Made by a program: the position numbers and the translations under genes
Origin: Linanthus parryae
Lineage: Eukaryota; Streptophyta; Magnoliopsida; Ericales; Polemoniaceae
Assembly: GCA_023055425.1 (NCBI GenBank)
Contig: JALGPY010000001.1
Span: 108,605,057-108,669,056, forward strand
Direction of reading: 5' to 3'
DNA length: 64,000 nucleotides
Shown: piece by piece, positions 11,401-22,032 of the stretch
Numbering within the stretch: position 1 is the first letter of the stretch
How the letters are laid out: each line of letters opens with the position of its first letter
The notes under the pieces: generated by a model
Told to the model about the DNA's origin: nothing
The model's input: the letters and a program-made list of their open reading frames with translations, nothing else
The model's database searches: none

Positions 11401-12689
11401 TGTGCGAATCTGGTTTCCAACTGCTTATTGAATTTCTCCATATAGGACTCAAAATGTTGCTGCGACAGGTTTAGTTGTGGTGCTGCTTGCGCAGGCTGGG
11501 CTGGAGCTGTCTGTTGTGCCTGTGGCCTGTGCTGGAATCCTGGTGCATACACTGCCGCATTGGGATTTCCGTAGCGAAACCCTGGATGGTCACGTGTGCC
11601 TGGTCGGTAGCAACTAGGATCCCACTGCTGCTGAACATAGTTAGCATCTTCGTTCTGAAGCTCCAGAATTTCTGCGTCAAAGTCAGGTTCGTCTACTGAT
11701 GCCACTGGCTTCTTTTCTGTGTACACCTTCTTGACTAAGTCCTGTACCACTTTCGTGAGATTATCAATCCTGTCATCAACCACTGGTTCTGCTACTGCTG
11801 CGAGCCTGCGGTCATCAAACAGGCGAGTATCCTGTTTGGCTAGTTGCTTCATCAGTTCGTAGGCTCCATCTTTATCCACATGGTACAAAAAGTTACCCCC
11901 AGCTTCCCTGTCAATCCTGTCTGCATTCTCCCTGTCAAGTGCGTGGTAGAACACCTGCAGAATCTTTGCGTCCCCGAAGCCGTGATTGGGGCATTTTTTC
12001 ACAAGTCTCATTAGCCTGTCCCATGCATCTACCACTGTCTCCCCCATCTTCTGTTTGAAAGATAAGATCTCGCTCTGCAGCTTGATAACGCGGGATGCAG
12101 GGTAGAATTTTGCCAAGAAATCAGCAACACACCCCTCCCAGGTAGTGATTGACCTCGGTGGTCTTGCCTCCAGCCAATCCTTTGCTGTACCAAACAAACA
12201 GTATGGGAATAAAATCAGCTTTAGCGTGTCCGCTTCGACTCCTCTGTACTTAATCTTGTTGCAGTAATCCTCAAATTTTCCGAGGAAGTCGTTTGGATCT
12301 TCATCTGCCTTCCCATTAAAAGGACAATGGGTCTGGGCGGTCTGAATGGTGGATGATTTCCAGTCGAAGTGCTCTGCTGTAATGGGAGGCACTACAATAG
12401 CTGGTTGATGTCCTCCGGTTGGGACTTCAAAGTTTTCGACCAGTGCCCTGCCAGACCTGTTATAAGTCCTCTGATTGTTCCTGGCAGCAAAACCTGCTGC
12501 TATCAGCTCTTCAATGTAAAGAGCCATCTGTGCTGGAGTACGTTGCGGCTGTCCTGTGGGTGTTCCTGTTTCGGTCGTGGTGTCTTCTCCGTGCTCAGAC
12601 ATCGCGGCTCGGTGTCTGCGACTTTGCTCTCTGAAAAGTTTTTCGGGATCTTCGAGTGGTGATACCAGTTTGCGGGGCAATCTGGGCAT
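8451..12689 (-). CDS. gag-pol: Athila gag-protease-RT-RNase H polyprotein, no integrase
   Basis: An uninterrupted 1412-residue frame. Gag core at about residues 110-290 (FLGKFEDYC through the WEGCVADFLAKFYP region). A Gln/Pro-rich linker carries the Athila-like HPGFRYGNPN stretch. Aspartic protease with DLGA at 651-654. RT at about 960-1120, with the catalytic box FMDD at 1083-1086. RNase H starts near residue 1225 with its first catalytic Asp at 1232 (CDAS) and continues through TDHSALKYL. The segment 'FLEVFKQLQINIPFAEAL' before the protease is typical of Athila. After RNase H only about 65 low-complexity residues follow; there is no HHCC or DDE integrase. No CCHC knuckle was seen in gag, as is common in Athila. 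It would make virus-like particles and reverse transcribe, but could not integrate alone. Confidence 0.92.
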   Translation of the reverse strand: MPRLPRKLVSPLEDPEKLFREQSRRHRAAMSEHGEDTTTETGTPTGQPQRTPAQMALYIEELIAAGFAARNNQRTYNRSGRALVENFEVPTGGHQPAIVVPPITAEHFDWKSSTIQTAQTHCPFNGKADEDPNDFLGKFEDYCNKIKYRGVEADTLKLILFPYCLFGTAKDWLEARPPRSITTWEGCVADFLAKFYPASRVIKLQSEILSFKQKMGETVVDAWDRLMRLVKKCPNHGFGDAKILQVFYHALDRENADRIDREAGGNFLYHVDKDGAYELMKQLAKQDTRLFDDRRLAAVAEPVVDDRIDNLTKVVQDLVKKVYTEKKPVASVDEPDFDAEILELQNEDANYVQQQWDPSCYRPGTRDHPGFRYGNPNAAVYAPGFQHRPQAQQTAPAQPAQAAPQLNLSQQHFESYMEKFNKQLETRFAQMDSLTADVSQMKIAIRNLEVQNGQLAQNQAERAPGNLPSNTVNNPRAQINAITTRSGIALQDPPYPSHARAEKSKIIEQEVIDREDSSTADPQKRGSVEQEAAQKNEGNPETVPTSKEIPYPLKTRKRDDSKDYARFLEVFKQLQINIPFAEALAKMPTYAKFLKDILYGRRRMSDFETVNLTAEASSCVKNGLPLKKKDPGSFVIPVTLGSAYTGKALCDLGASINLMPLTIFKSLGVGEPRPTRIMLQMADRSVKPAYGVIEDILVKVGELIFPADFVILDMEAGEVPLFLGRPFLATGEAIINCKSGELSMQINEEKVKFNVFKSLQLPDHYGHENCFAVEVIDDLVSDEIEDLWEEFEDIFPEETEEQQDEQIMGTESWVRLYRDEGGEQKMTLVPSLQEPPALELKQLPEHLRYAFIGENNTLPVIVSSLLSQEQEQKLLEVLREHKEAIGWTIADLKGISPDYCMHKIRIEDGKKPVIQPQRRLNPIMKDVVRKEVMKWLEAGIIYPISDSTWVSPVQCVPKKGGITVVQNADQEQIAQRTVTGWRICMDYPKLNEATLKDHFPLPFMDQMLDRLAHHAYYCFLDGYSGYNQIYINPEDQEKTTFTCPYGTFAFRRMPFGLCNAPATFQRCMMAIFSDMIEKNLEVFMDDFSLFGDSFEDCLYHLARVLIRCRKTNLVLNWEKCHFMVTEGIVLGHRISSKGLEVDRAKIEVIKQLPYPTTVRAIKSFLGHAGFYRRFIKDFSKITKPLCNLLGKDVPFVFDEACKEAFDVLKERLTTAPIITTPDWTLPFELMCDASDYAVGAVLGQRKDKVCSVIYYASRVLNEAQINYGTTEKELLAVVFALDKFRSYLVGSKVIIFTDHSALKYLLEKKDAKPRLLRWILLMQEFDVEIRDKKGVENVVADHLSRLEKPTEEAVPIPVPAMLVPLPQHAMLRGSAPEGAPLHHLPSRLTSLLRRTQIRVTDQISRVARTRHL

Positions 12690-12810
12690 AAACTAGAATA
12701 GCCTGAAAATCAGATTTCAAGAGCAGTAAGTCGAAAGAAAGTAACTGTAAAAATAAAAGAAAAACTCTGAGACTTATTCTACTGTCTCTTTAACAAAAAC
12801 TGTAACCGTT

Positions 12811-12827
12811 CCCCGGCAACGGCGCCA
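12811..12827 (-). promoter_or_regulatory. Primer binding site, tRNA-Asp type
   Basis: The plus strand reads CCCCGGCAACGGCGCCA, the 3' end of plant tRNA-Asp(GUC) including CCA. The minus strand is therefore complementary to it. It lies 6 bases inside the 5' LTR (12834). tRNA-Asp priming is usual for Athila. Confidence 0.9.
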
Positions 12828-12833
12828 AAAACT

Positions 12834-14574
12834 TGACAGCGTAAACTATCTGCTTTTTCGCAAGTGTACGATCAAGTAGTATAGAGTATGTAATTGTGAC
12901 TCTGGTTGTCGAACCCACGAGAACAGTTTAAGTTTTTGCTAATCAGAATCAGAATAAGACACGAAGTTTGTAAAAAGGAGGAAGGTTTGGGATTTGATTA
13001 TACTAAATTATAATGAATAAAAACAGTAAAAAGACTTATTTTATTTTTCTGCTGAATATTTTGCTGAAATTGTTGTAGTTGTAAAAGTTGATAATTCTAA
13101 AAATCTAGATTCCAGGATCCCCTAGGGTTACTCTCCAGCTTCCATGGTTTATTTGATTTCAGAAACACACAGTGGTTTTGTTTATGCCAGCATACCAATA
13201 GTACAATCTCCTCTCGGTCTCATGCACTTATCACTCGACTGCAGATTTTCGGGTCCTCTCGGTCCACCTAAATCTGCAGGTTCGTTCTAAGTCTGCTAGG
13301 GTTACAAGTTCTCCTCTCGGTCTCCCCCTAAACGTCTAACAGTTGGTCTAATGCTTCTGGGCTAGTCCCCTGATTCTCTTCACCTCTCGGTCCATCAAGG
13401 CAGAGTACTAAATCCTGTCTTTTCTTCCTAACGTTCACTGGTCACTCTCGCGCACCAGATCCTGTCTGTAACACTCCTGGGTGATCAGGCCATTCATGTA
13501 TGTAAATAAAATCAAAGACAGAATAATAAACAAACCATCCTGTATTAAGACTTAGCTAGCCATGCATCTGAAAATCAAAACATCCAAGTCTGCTGAATTC
13601 ATAAACCCTAGGTTCACCGAGAACCTAGGCAAAAGGTCTAGCTAGCTTGCATTATTCAAAGACAATGTTTCATAAAAAGAGAAAAGATCAAACTAGTTAT
13701 TTCTGAAGATACTGGAAAACTGCTCCAATCCTGCTCTGCTCCAACTCCTGGCTGCTGTGAAAACTGGCTGCTGATGATGATGATAGCTGTGGTATGCCTT
13801 CGTAACCCTAAAACAGTACTGGGACACCTCCTTTTATATTGCCACAGTCTCCAAAACTGATGCACGAAATTCCTGTTTTACCCTCGAAAAGATCCGTCCT
13901 GGAAGATTCTGGAACACGTCTGTGCGTTCAAACGCACACTTCCTGCGTTTAAACGCAGTGCGTATGAACGCACACCCCCCTTGCGTTTGAACGCAGGACT
14001 TAGTCAATTTCCTCTTCTGGCTCCTGAACCCATGCGTTTGAACGCAGCTCTTCTGCGTTTGAACGCACCCCTTAGCCGTTTCTTCTCCTGAGTGTTGAGC
14101 CCTGCGTATGAACGCACAACCTGCGTTTGAACGCAGGACTTAGTTTTTTCTGCGCTTTGGTCTCTGACTCCTGCGTTTGAACGCAGCCTGCCTCTGCGTA
14201 TGAACGCAGGCCTTAATTTTTTCTGCCATTTTTTCCTACTGCCTGTCTTGTGCGTTTGAACGCAGCTTCTGCGTTTGAACGCACAACTTAGTCATTTTTC
14301 CTCTTTTTCTGCTCAGCTCTCCTGATACGCTGCCTCCTATCCGAGTCAATCTCATGCATTTTTCCGGCACCTGTTACCTGCACATAACACGCACCCGCGA
14401 TCATATCCAACAAACAAAAGTATGCATAAAATTACTCAAATTTTGCAATCATGATCTAAAAATCTCTGTCTCGTATCAGGTGGAAAATAAGCTGAAAATG
14501 GCCAAACTCAACTCTCACAGGGTTAAAACCAATGGTAAAAAGATGTCCCAGACTAACACATTTTCAAGCTGTCA
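12834..14574 (-). repeat. Athila 5' LTR (right)
   Basis: A 1741-bp partner of 5384-7124 at a constant offset of 7450, with the single difference at 14216. It ends with GCTGTCA, then the target duplication CTTAT at 14575. Confidence 0.95.
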
Positions 14575-14908
14575 CTTATAAAGGTCAAACTTTATTTCTG
14601 TTGTGTTTTAGTTAAACTACTACGTGTCAAGTTGCTTACTTTTTTACAAATTGCATCATCATCATTTTACATGCTTGGGTGTTTGCTTGCCAGTATTTAT
14701 GCTGATGTTGGAAACTGTGGTATTCTCTTTCTGTTTTCTTCACCACAAGGTAAGATGATGGGAGCTCGGCTTAGCGGGGAACGCGAATCACATCTAGACT
14801 CCTAGAAACCTTTACATTTAATAATTCGAACTTCTTTTTGTTATCGCCGATTTTTTGTTTGGTTAATGCCCGTGTTTGTTGCACAACAAAATTTGAATTG
14901 TGATATTC
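14575..14908 (+). repeat. Inverted LTR segment, right piece
   Basis: After the CTTAT duplication the sequence continues the inverted block of the outer LTR. It matches the reverse complement of about 560-885 (CAAACTTTATTTC, GCTTGGGTGTTTGCTTGCC, GGAAACTGTGG). Near 14905 homology returns to direct orientation at CCATTAATAAACATCAAAT. Confidence 0.8.
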
Positions 14909-16564
14909 TTTTACCATTAATAAACATCAAATTAAAAAATCCACATTGATAATTATTGATACGGGGGAAGAACCAACCACTTCGCAAGCATCCAGGACCT
15001 TAAGTGTCGACACCCCCTTAAGACTTCTTGCGGTCTGAAGGGTGAGTACAAGGAACGATCCGGGGCCTTGCAACCAATTTAATTAATTAATCGGCCGAGT
15101 GATCGTAGTCACACGACCAAGCACAATAGTAACCATGTAACATCCCCGCTCAACTCTTCCACTTTAAGTTATGACCGATTATTAGATTATGGTGATATTT
15201 TCAGAGAAACGCTTCAACAAGTGGAACTCAAACATTCACTAGCACATTATGCACATAACACATAAATTTATTTTGAGACAAGCAGGAAGAAAACATTTGA
15301 CATGAAAGGGATTGAGGCACACTAGGCCTAGCATGTTTACTCACCTCAAATACAAGTAGCTAGTGCGACTCAGTGGTAGTATTCGACGTACCCCTCGTGC
15401 GAGAACTCGTCGCCTACAAGTTAATAATAATCTAATTAAACACAATTCTACAGAAAGATCAAATGAGATACTCTACATGCCATGCAACGACTCTCGGTCA
15501 CGGTCCTAACACCTCATGTTAATTCCACCTAGAATGTCGGTTTAGTTCCAACAACTCAATTCCTAAAATTCACTTCAATTTAGCATAGTAGAACGCTATG
15601 TCATTTTCTATAAAAAGACTATTTAAGTAAATTAATAATATACTATAATATTACATATTTCCCCAAAATCCTCTATCGATAATCTACCGGTTGATAATAT
15701 GATCAAAAGAGACTCAATACTACAAAAGATTCGCTAAACAACACACCCGATTAAGTTTTTATTGATATACAATGCTTTAGTGACAAAACAGTTTATTTTT
15801 GTGAAAAGATAACACTTTGCTGTGAAACAGTTAGTCCAGAAAGTGACAGCAGTGAAAATTCGTGAAACAGCCCTATAACTCTCAGTTATGCTTCTAACGG
15901 TCTTGTCTTCGACTCCAATTCAATTACCCGACGATTACAACTCTCCTTATCAACCCAATACACAACAAAAGTGGTAGTTTCAAGTTAGCCTATTGTTTCA
16001 TATTGATTTTACCACCTACATAAACTAGGGTTTATGGGTAAACATGAATAACAACGAATAAAGCAATTCTAGATGATCTATGTGATTACATAGAGGATTA
16101 AAGCGAATACGATTATGAAATTGTTACGAATGACTTGGTACTTACGTGAGAAGTGAATGATTTTAGAGATTGAGCGACGGAGATGAAGGCGGCGCACGTA
16201 GGAGACGACGATGAATCTGCTAGAGACATTCATTGTCATAACCGTTCAAACAAAATGGTGAAACAGAAAAAATCGGATATATTGTATTGAAGAAGAAGGG
16301 GAAGAAGAAACTGAGAACGATGAAGAAACTGAAAAAAAATGAAGAAGAAAAAGAACGAAGAAAAGAAGAGAAGAAGATAACAGAGGAGTAGAAGAGACGA
16401 GAAGAAACAGAGTACGAAGAAGAGAAGAAGAATAAGAAGAACGGAACGCACCTGGAGGCGCAGCCTCTTCTGCTACTGTGTCGCTGCTGCTAGTGTCCAG
16501 AAAGTGGGCAACAGAGAGAGAGGTCTCGAGAGATATGGCGTTGGAGGCGAAGAACTGGAGGCGT
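14909..16564 (-). repeat. 5' LTR of outer gypsy element, distal part
   Basis: It is a direct match to about 978-2295 up to 16222 (GGACGACGATGAATCTGCT region), with GACCTTAAGTGTCGAC at 14996-15011. Bases 16222-16564 are GA/GAA-rich and have no match in the truncated first LTR. On the minus strand they are CT-rich, like the 5' leader part of the solo LTR at 60827. No clean TGT edge is visible where it meets the next element. Confidence 0.65.
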
Positions 16565-16567
16565 TGG

Positions 16568-19150
16568 TGTAATACCCCTACATTTTAATTGTCTATTTAG
16601 AGTATTATTCTTAAATATTTGAGGTTAAAATCATTCTTTCTGAAACTGGGGGGGATGTATTTGTATTTTTCTCAACTAGGTGTGGGGGGGTTAAAGTGTC
16701 ATTACCTTAAACAGGTGGAGAACCCACCTGCACCACTCTCCCTCTCTCTCTCTCACGACTCTACCAATCGGAACAAACCCAGAACGTCCTTCCCCGCTTC
16801 TCCCTCAACGTCCTCCACAACTCCACCAGCGACTTCACCCACGATCTCCCTCAATTCAATCATAAATCAACCTTATATCTCCAATCTCACCCACAGACAT
16901 CTCACTGCATCTCTCACACTCTGTTTTACCAAAGGAAGAAACCCACTCCCCTGTTTTTCAAATCACCGCCAACACCACCACCATCTCTGCAAACTCCGGC
17001 GAAACACACCTGCTTCCAGCTCGCCTCGTCTCCCTCTTCTTCCCCGACGAACCAGCGGAAATAACAGAGCCATTCTCGGCTCTGTTTTGCTCGGACCCGA
17101 TTCCGACCCGAGAGATGGCCGACGCAAAACCCGGCGACCCCTCGTCCTTCTTCCGTTCGCGCCGCCCCTCTTTTCCTCTCGCCACTTCGTCCTCAGTTTC
17201 CGGCGACCCATATTGTAGCAGAAGCAGCAGCGACGCAATCTTGGCAATCACCACCGTCGCCGCCATCGTCTTCTCCAATTCGTCATCAATCTCCTCCCTT
17301 CAATCGGTAAATCACATGAAACCATCTTGTTTTCCCATTCCTTGATTTCACTTTTCCTTTAGTCGTGTCTCATGTCTGTAAGTGTGTCTTGTGTCAAAAG
17401 CGTGGGTTGCATCACTGTACTGTGAATCGAAGGAGAAGAGGATGATGTTTAATGGGCTGAAGTGTTATGATGTGGGGTACTTGTGTCTTTATGTGAAACT
17501 GTTATGGTGGGGGAAGTAAGTGTATTTGTTTTAATTTATTTTCTTATTTGTAATTATTAAAGGTTAATATAAATTAACTAGCTTTTTATTATATGTAAAA
17601 AAAATGTTTTATAGTATAATTTTTATAAGAAGAATTTTAGTAATAAAAGTAATTATTTATTGATAAACAAAAGTTGTATTTCCTAAGTTATTTTATATAT
17701 TTATATCATGTGTTTATTTTTTTAAGATTTACTTTTTGTACATAAATTTATACCCTTTTAATAAGTAAAATTAGTATTTCCTTAATACTAATATCGTCTT
17801 TGTTTATTACACTCTTTTCTAAATAACTAGTTGTAAATAGATTTTAAGAATATAATTAAGTAGTTAAAGTTTGTTTTAATGTTTTAGTCTTATTATTATT
17901 ATTATTACTATTGTCAAAACTTTATAACTTATCATTTCCTTATAATACGAGAGTCGTTTAATGATTTTGGGGGTATAATTGAATTGTGAACTTGTTGGGG
18001 AAATTGGATTGCATTGGCATATAGGGCATTGTTGTATTTACATTTGTCGTGCAAATGAATATGTATTGATGTTAGGATTATGTGGCTATTGTAGATTCCG
18101 ACTTCGTAGGCGATCAGTTTGTTGAAGATCTGTGCTACGACTATTAGTTCTGCTTGCTTGTGTGTCGAGCTTCCTTCGATCCAAGTAAGTTCATATGTAC
18201 AGTTTTTACTCTCAAAATGTGATTACTTTTGAAAATGTCTTTGTATCTGTTTTATATATCTCCTGTTACGAATCTGTTCAAATCCCTGATTTGGAAAATA
18301 CTTTTGAAAACTAATTGTTTGAAAATCATTGGTTCAGTGAGAAAATAACGAAAGATTAATTCACTCTAATAGAAATAGGGCGATGTACAGAGGATGCGTG
18401 TGAAGGCTCAGGCCGGAGGCGCCAGGACGCGAACCTCCATTTCGTTATGTTACGGCTCAGGCCGGAGGCGCTAGGACGCGAACCTCCATTTATTTGTGAA
18501 AGCTATAGAGTACTACCTATGCTAGTGTGGGTCACAACAGTATAGGGGTGTCGACACTTAAGGTCTTTTAGCTATGTTGCGTAGGGTAGCCCTTAACGCT
18601 CGGGGTGAAATGGGATTTGTGATATCCCAAGAGGCACCTCTATTGATGATGTTTTATATTGCATCGTGGCCTCTCTGAATACATCGTTCCTGCTGGGCCT
18701 TATGTGCTTCAGCTGAATTAACATCCATTTAAATGGTTCGCTTACTTGTTACGATTCCAAATTCCATTTCTTTTAAGCTTTCTTTTAAACTTATATTAGT
18801 TAGAGCCCAATCATCTGTTTATACGTGCTGTAGTATGCTCTTACTCAGTTTTTACTGACTTAAAATTTTCCTGCGGTCGGCTTTGTCTATTGTAAAACCC
18901 GCAGGTTGGCATTGAGGTGGGGGAAACGCGCACACATGGTGAAGCTTAGGCTAGCTGCAAATAAAGTTTAGTTTAGTTTTCATTTTCATCACTTAGGCAT
19001 TTCAGACGATGTTAGTTCAATGTTATTTCTTTGTTTCGAACGTTGTTGGAGGGTTTCTCCTTTTTGTTTATAAATAATGTACTTGGATTTTGGTTGAGTT
19101 GTACTAGCTGTGAACCGTGGTCCTTCGGGCTGTTTCAGTCGGGGTCTTTG
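16568..19150 (+). repeat. Related gypsy LTR in plus orientation, 3' edge unclear
   Basis: It starts with TGTAATACCCC. It shows the same order of marks as the solo LTR at 60827: G-rich 5' part, CT-rich stretch (16735-16765), AT-rich middle, the block GTCGACACTTAAGGTC at 18550-18565, and a hairpin-like CCTGCGGTCGG ... AACCCGCAGG near 18870-18905. No TGTTACA end or target duplication was found. Short ORFs at 16619-17345 lie in the CT/CG-rich leader on both strands and are not credible genes. Confidence 0.55.
18405..18492. repeat. 49-bp tandem duplication
   Basis: GGCTCAGGCCGGAGGCGC followed by AGGACGCGAACCTCCATTT occurs at 18405 and again at 18454, with one base change in the core. Confidence 0.85.
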
Positions 19151-19168
19151 GAATTTGCAGAGAGCGAC

Positions 19169-19171
<3 letters not shown>

Positions 19172-19237
<66 letters not shown>
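19172..19237. repeat. (GA)n microsatellite
   Basis: About 33 uninterrupted GA units, probably an expanded form of the CT-rich leader of the minus-strand LTR piece that follows. Confidence 0.95.
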
Positions 19238-19239
<2 letters not shown>

Positions 19240-19240
<1 letters not shown>

Positions 19241-19572
19241 GGTTTGATTCTTTGCCGTCAGAGAGATTTAGAGAATCGATGATGAATAGGGAGAAAATCA
19301 ACGAAGAACGGAAGGAAACCGGATTTGCATCCAGAAGGGAATCAACGTCGGTGATTTTTGGGTGTAACTTTTACACCAATCATTTGAAAAAGACACTTTC
19401 CCACCCCTAGTTTAGGTAAAAGACACTTTAACACCCCTAGTTTACTTAAAAGATACTAAAAACTTTAGGTAAAAGTCACAAAATCCCCAAAAGCTTAATA
19501 ACAATGAAAATTAACTCCCAACACTTATATTAATATCAGAAAATACCTGTTGCCACAAAACGGGGTACTTCA
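19240..19572 (-). repeat. 5' end of a minus-strand LTR, same family as the solo LTR
   Basis: The reverse complement begins TGAAGTACCCCGTTTTGTGG at 19572 and matches 60827-61050 (TGAAATACCCCGTTTTGTG, then the 'aaaagacact' and 'cacccctagttt' motifs). Only the 5' part is present; the (GA)n tract sits where the solo LTR has its CT tract. Confidence 0.7.
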
Positions 19573-19860
19573 TCCCACGTTTTGTTTCCGATCCCAAAAT
19601 TGGGCAAGCCCTAATCGGTTTCTGTGGAAGATCAAGGATATCCGATTGTATAGATGATCAAGGTGATCAGGAGTCTATCGATATCTAGTGTATCATGCTG
19701 ACGGAAATGGTGTAACAGACTCGATCCGATATGGAAGGTTGAAAAACAAAGCCAGTGGTGTTGTTTCGAGCTTTTTCGTTACTTGTATATCGACCCCCAT
19801 ATTTAGTTTACCTCGTCTGGTGATGATTGATGTACGTTCTCTTTAATTGATAGTTTTGTA

Positions 19861-20832
19861 AGAACTTTTGACACATAACCACGTCGTAATATCGCCTCGC
19901 TGACAGTTTGATACATGCATTATTGGTTTTACCACTTATCATCTCAGTTGTTTATAAAATCACGACATCGCGCTCCAATTTAGTAACATACGTCAATTGT
20001 CAGCTGTTAGTAGACGTTAACCTCGTTTAGGTGAGGTCAAATTTGTCTTTCTTGTTTTTTTTTCTTCATTTACTTCTTCGTCTTCTCATCTTATTCATGT
20101 CTTCTCTGCACAGACAACTCTCTGCCTAGATTTATCTCTTCCTCTCTCACTCTCTTCCTCTCTCACTCTCTCCCTCCCGATCTGCCCATATTTCTCTCTC
20201 CCTCTATTGCTAGCATACCCACCCATCTTCACCCTCCACCACCATAAGTCCATACAGCAACAAACCCAAAAATCTCTCTTCATAGATTTGTCTCACTCTC
20301 TTTCTCTCTCTCTCTCTCTCTTTATATCTCTTTCTCTTTCTCTCTCTCTCTCTCTCGCCATCGAATCCACCCATCTCCAACCATCGATTCACTCGATTGA
20401 ATCGAACCCAGACCCAATCAGCGAGAGAAACAAACCCAACTATTCAAGAACATACCCATATTCAACCTAGTTTGAATCTAAACCCACAGTTCTCAATTTG
20501 AGAGAGAGAGAGACAGAGAGAGGGAGAGAGAGAGAGAATATGGTTGCAGAGGAAAATAAGAAGAAGAGAAGGCGTAGGAAGGAGAAGAAGAAGAAAGATA
20601 AAAGAAAAACAAAAAAGAAAAACAAATGGAAAATGACCAAACTTCCCCTTTTGAAGTATTAAAATACTAAAAATCCACTGACTTATCTAACGAAATGTTA
20701 ACGACGTTAGTTAATTTGACATACATGTTGTGATTTTAGAAACTACATAGATGATAAGTGCTGAAACCAATACTGCATGTATCAAACTGTCAGCAAGGTG
20801 ATACTGCGAGGTGGTTATATGTCAAAAGTTCT
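19861..20832. mobile_element. Mutator-like foldback element with about 180-bp inverted ends
   Basis: 19861-20035 and the reverse complement of 20655-20832 match over most of their length (AGAACTTTTGACA, CTGACAGTTTGATACATGC, ACTTATCAT). Between them are about 600 bp of CT/GA microsatellite and UTR-like sequence. No transposase is seen. No exact target duplication was found next to the ends. The long inverted ends suggest a non-autonomous Mutator-like element, possibly carrying a gene fragment. Confidence 0.6.
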
Positions 20833-22024
20833 ATAATTAATACTCTCTTAATATCAGTACACTCTATAATACTTTAGGACCCTATGTATCCATAATTTTC
20901 AATCCTTGCATCAAACATGCTCATATAGTAAATATGAGAGGATTTCAATCCATTTAAAAGTCGTGCTCATGGGAAGACTAATGGACTGGGTTGTTTTTAA
21001 CAGATCGAGGCCCGATAAAGGCTGAAAATCCAGCTAAGGGTTGAAAAGTTTGATGGTGAACCGTGAGGCCTGGTTAGAGGTCGAGAAGCCTGATTGGAGG
21101 CACATGAACCTAATGCATGCACCAGACCAAGGAAAGTTACAGGACTCTTGTGGACTAGGGAATACTAGTAGAGAGATCTAGACGTGTACCTGCAATAGAC
21201 AAGAACACAAAGCACAATAGACGGAGATTAAGTGTACAAGGATGAGAGTAAGCCTTGTCTATGGTCTGAGAGAGAGACAGACAGTGTATGTATGATAGCC
21301 AAAAGAACCGAACTTAGAACAGAAGACAACTTTCCTATATATAGGGGTTTAGGAAAACATTTACAAGGAGTTATATAACCGCCTGCGACAGTTATATAAT
21401 TGCCTCGCACGTGTACGGTCGACCGCATATATAGGCGTGTGATATGCAAGTCTCTCAGATAACTGAAAACGATCGCACGTGAGTGTAACCGTTACTCACG
21501 TGCGAAGGTTCTTACTCTAGCCTCCAAGCCACTTAGACCCCTTGACTCCAGTCCGGATCATACGCAAGGGTGACCCTGTCTCATAGCCCCATATGGATAA
21601 GTATAAATGTAAGAACAAGTATAGAGTGATAGTGGAGTACCATGTAGTTTCATCACTGACTGACACGTGGACGATGATCGATGTACACAATACGCACTAT
21701 CTACAACTCCCAATGCCAATCGAACATGATCTCATGCAATCTTCTCTTTATAAGAGATGACTCCGTTATTTAAAAAAGCCTTAAACCCTATTTAAATGTT
21801 GCACACATGAATACCCAATACCCTCATAAGGCCATCCGCAGCAGAGAGTCTCGAGAGAGACCTGGAGCACGATTAGGAAGATTAGGCCGTCCGGGAGGAG
21901 GGATTGGGGTGGGGTCGGGGCTTGGAGGAGGCTGATCGTGCTTCCCTAGGGTCTACCAAAGCCCGTCACCAAGCTCGACGGTCTTCTGCTATCTGATGGA
22001 GTTGGAGGAGGTATACCCTATTTT
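20833..22024. other. Intergenic region, no gene seen
   Basis: No convincing ORF. A palindromic TATA-like CCTATATATAGG lies near 21333. A G-box hairpin lies at 21474-21504. On the minus strand, TATA, leader and CAG/GTACACG order looks like a decayed promoter, perhaps of an LTR. Confidence 0.4.
21474..21504. promoter_or_regulatory. Perfect inverted repeat containing two G-boxes
   Basis: CGCACGTGAGT at 21474-21484 and ACTCACGTGCG at 21494-21504 are exact complements around a 9-base loop. Each arm holds a CACGTG G-box, the core bound by plant bZIP and bHLH factors. Function is not shown. Confidence 0.7.
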
Positions 22025-22032
22025 GGGTGTAT

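Larger units (their letters stand above)
5384..14574 (-). mobile_element. Complete young Athila-type LTR retrotransposon lacking integrase
   Basis: This is a 9191-bp Ty3/gypsy element in minus orientation. It has two LTRs of 1741 bp with TGACAGC and GCTGTCA ends, flanked by the perfect 5-bp target duplication CTTAT (5379-5383 and 14575-14579). The LTRs differ at one base only (G at 6766, A at 14216). A tRNA-Asp primer site lies inside the right LTR, and polypurine tracts lie inside the left LTR. The single long ORF (8451-12689) covers gag, protease, RT and RNase H. No integrase or env-like ORF was found in the 1.3 kb between the ORF and the 3' LTR. The near-identical LTRs imply a very recent insertion, so integrase was presumably supplied in trans or the loss followed insertion. 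Confidence 0.95.

Noticed and set aside
16619..17345. ORFs of up to 199 codons on both strands
   Set aside because: Ser/Pro/Arg-rich translations of a CT- and CG-rich LTR leader; no domain and overlapping on both strands.
19031..19301. Plus- and minus-strand ORFs across the (GA)n tract
   Set aside because: Produced by the microsatellite (Arg-Glu and Ser-Leu repeats).
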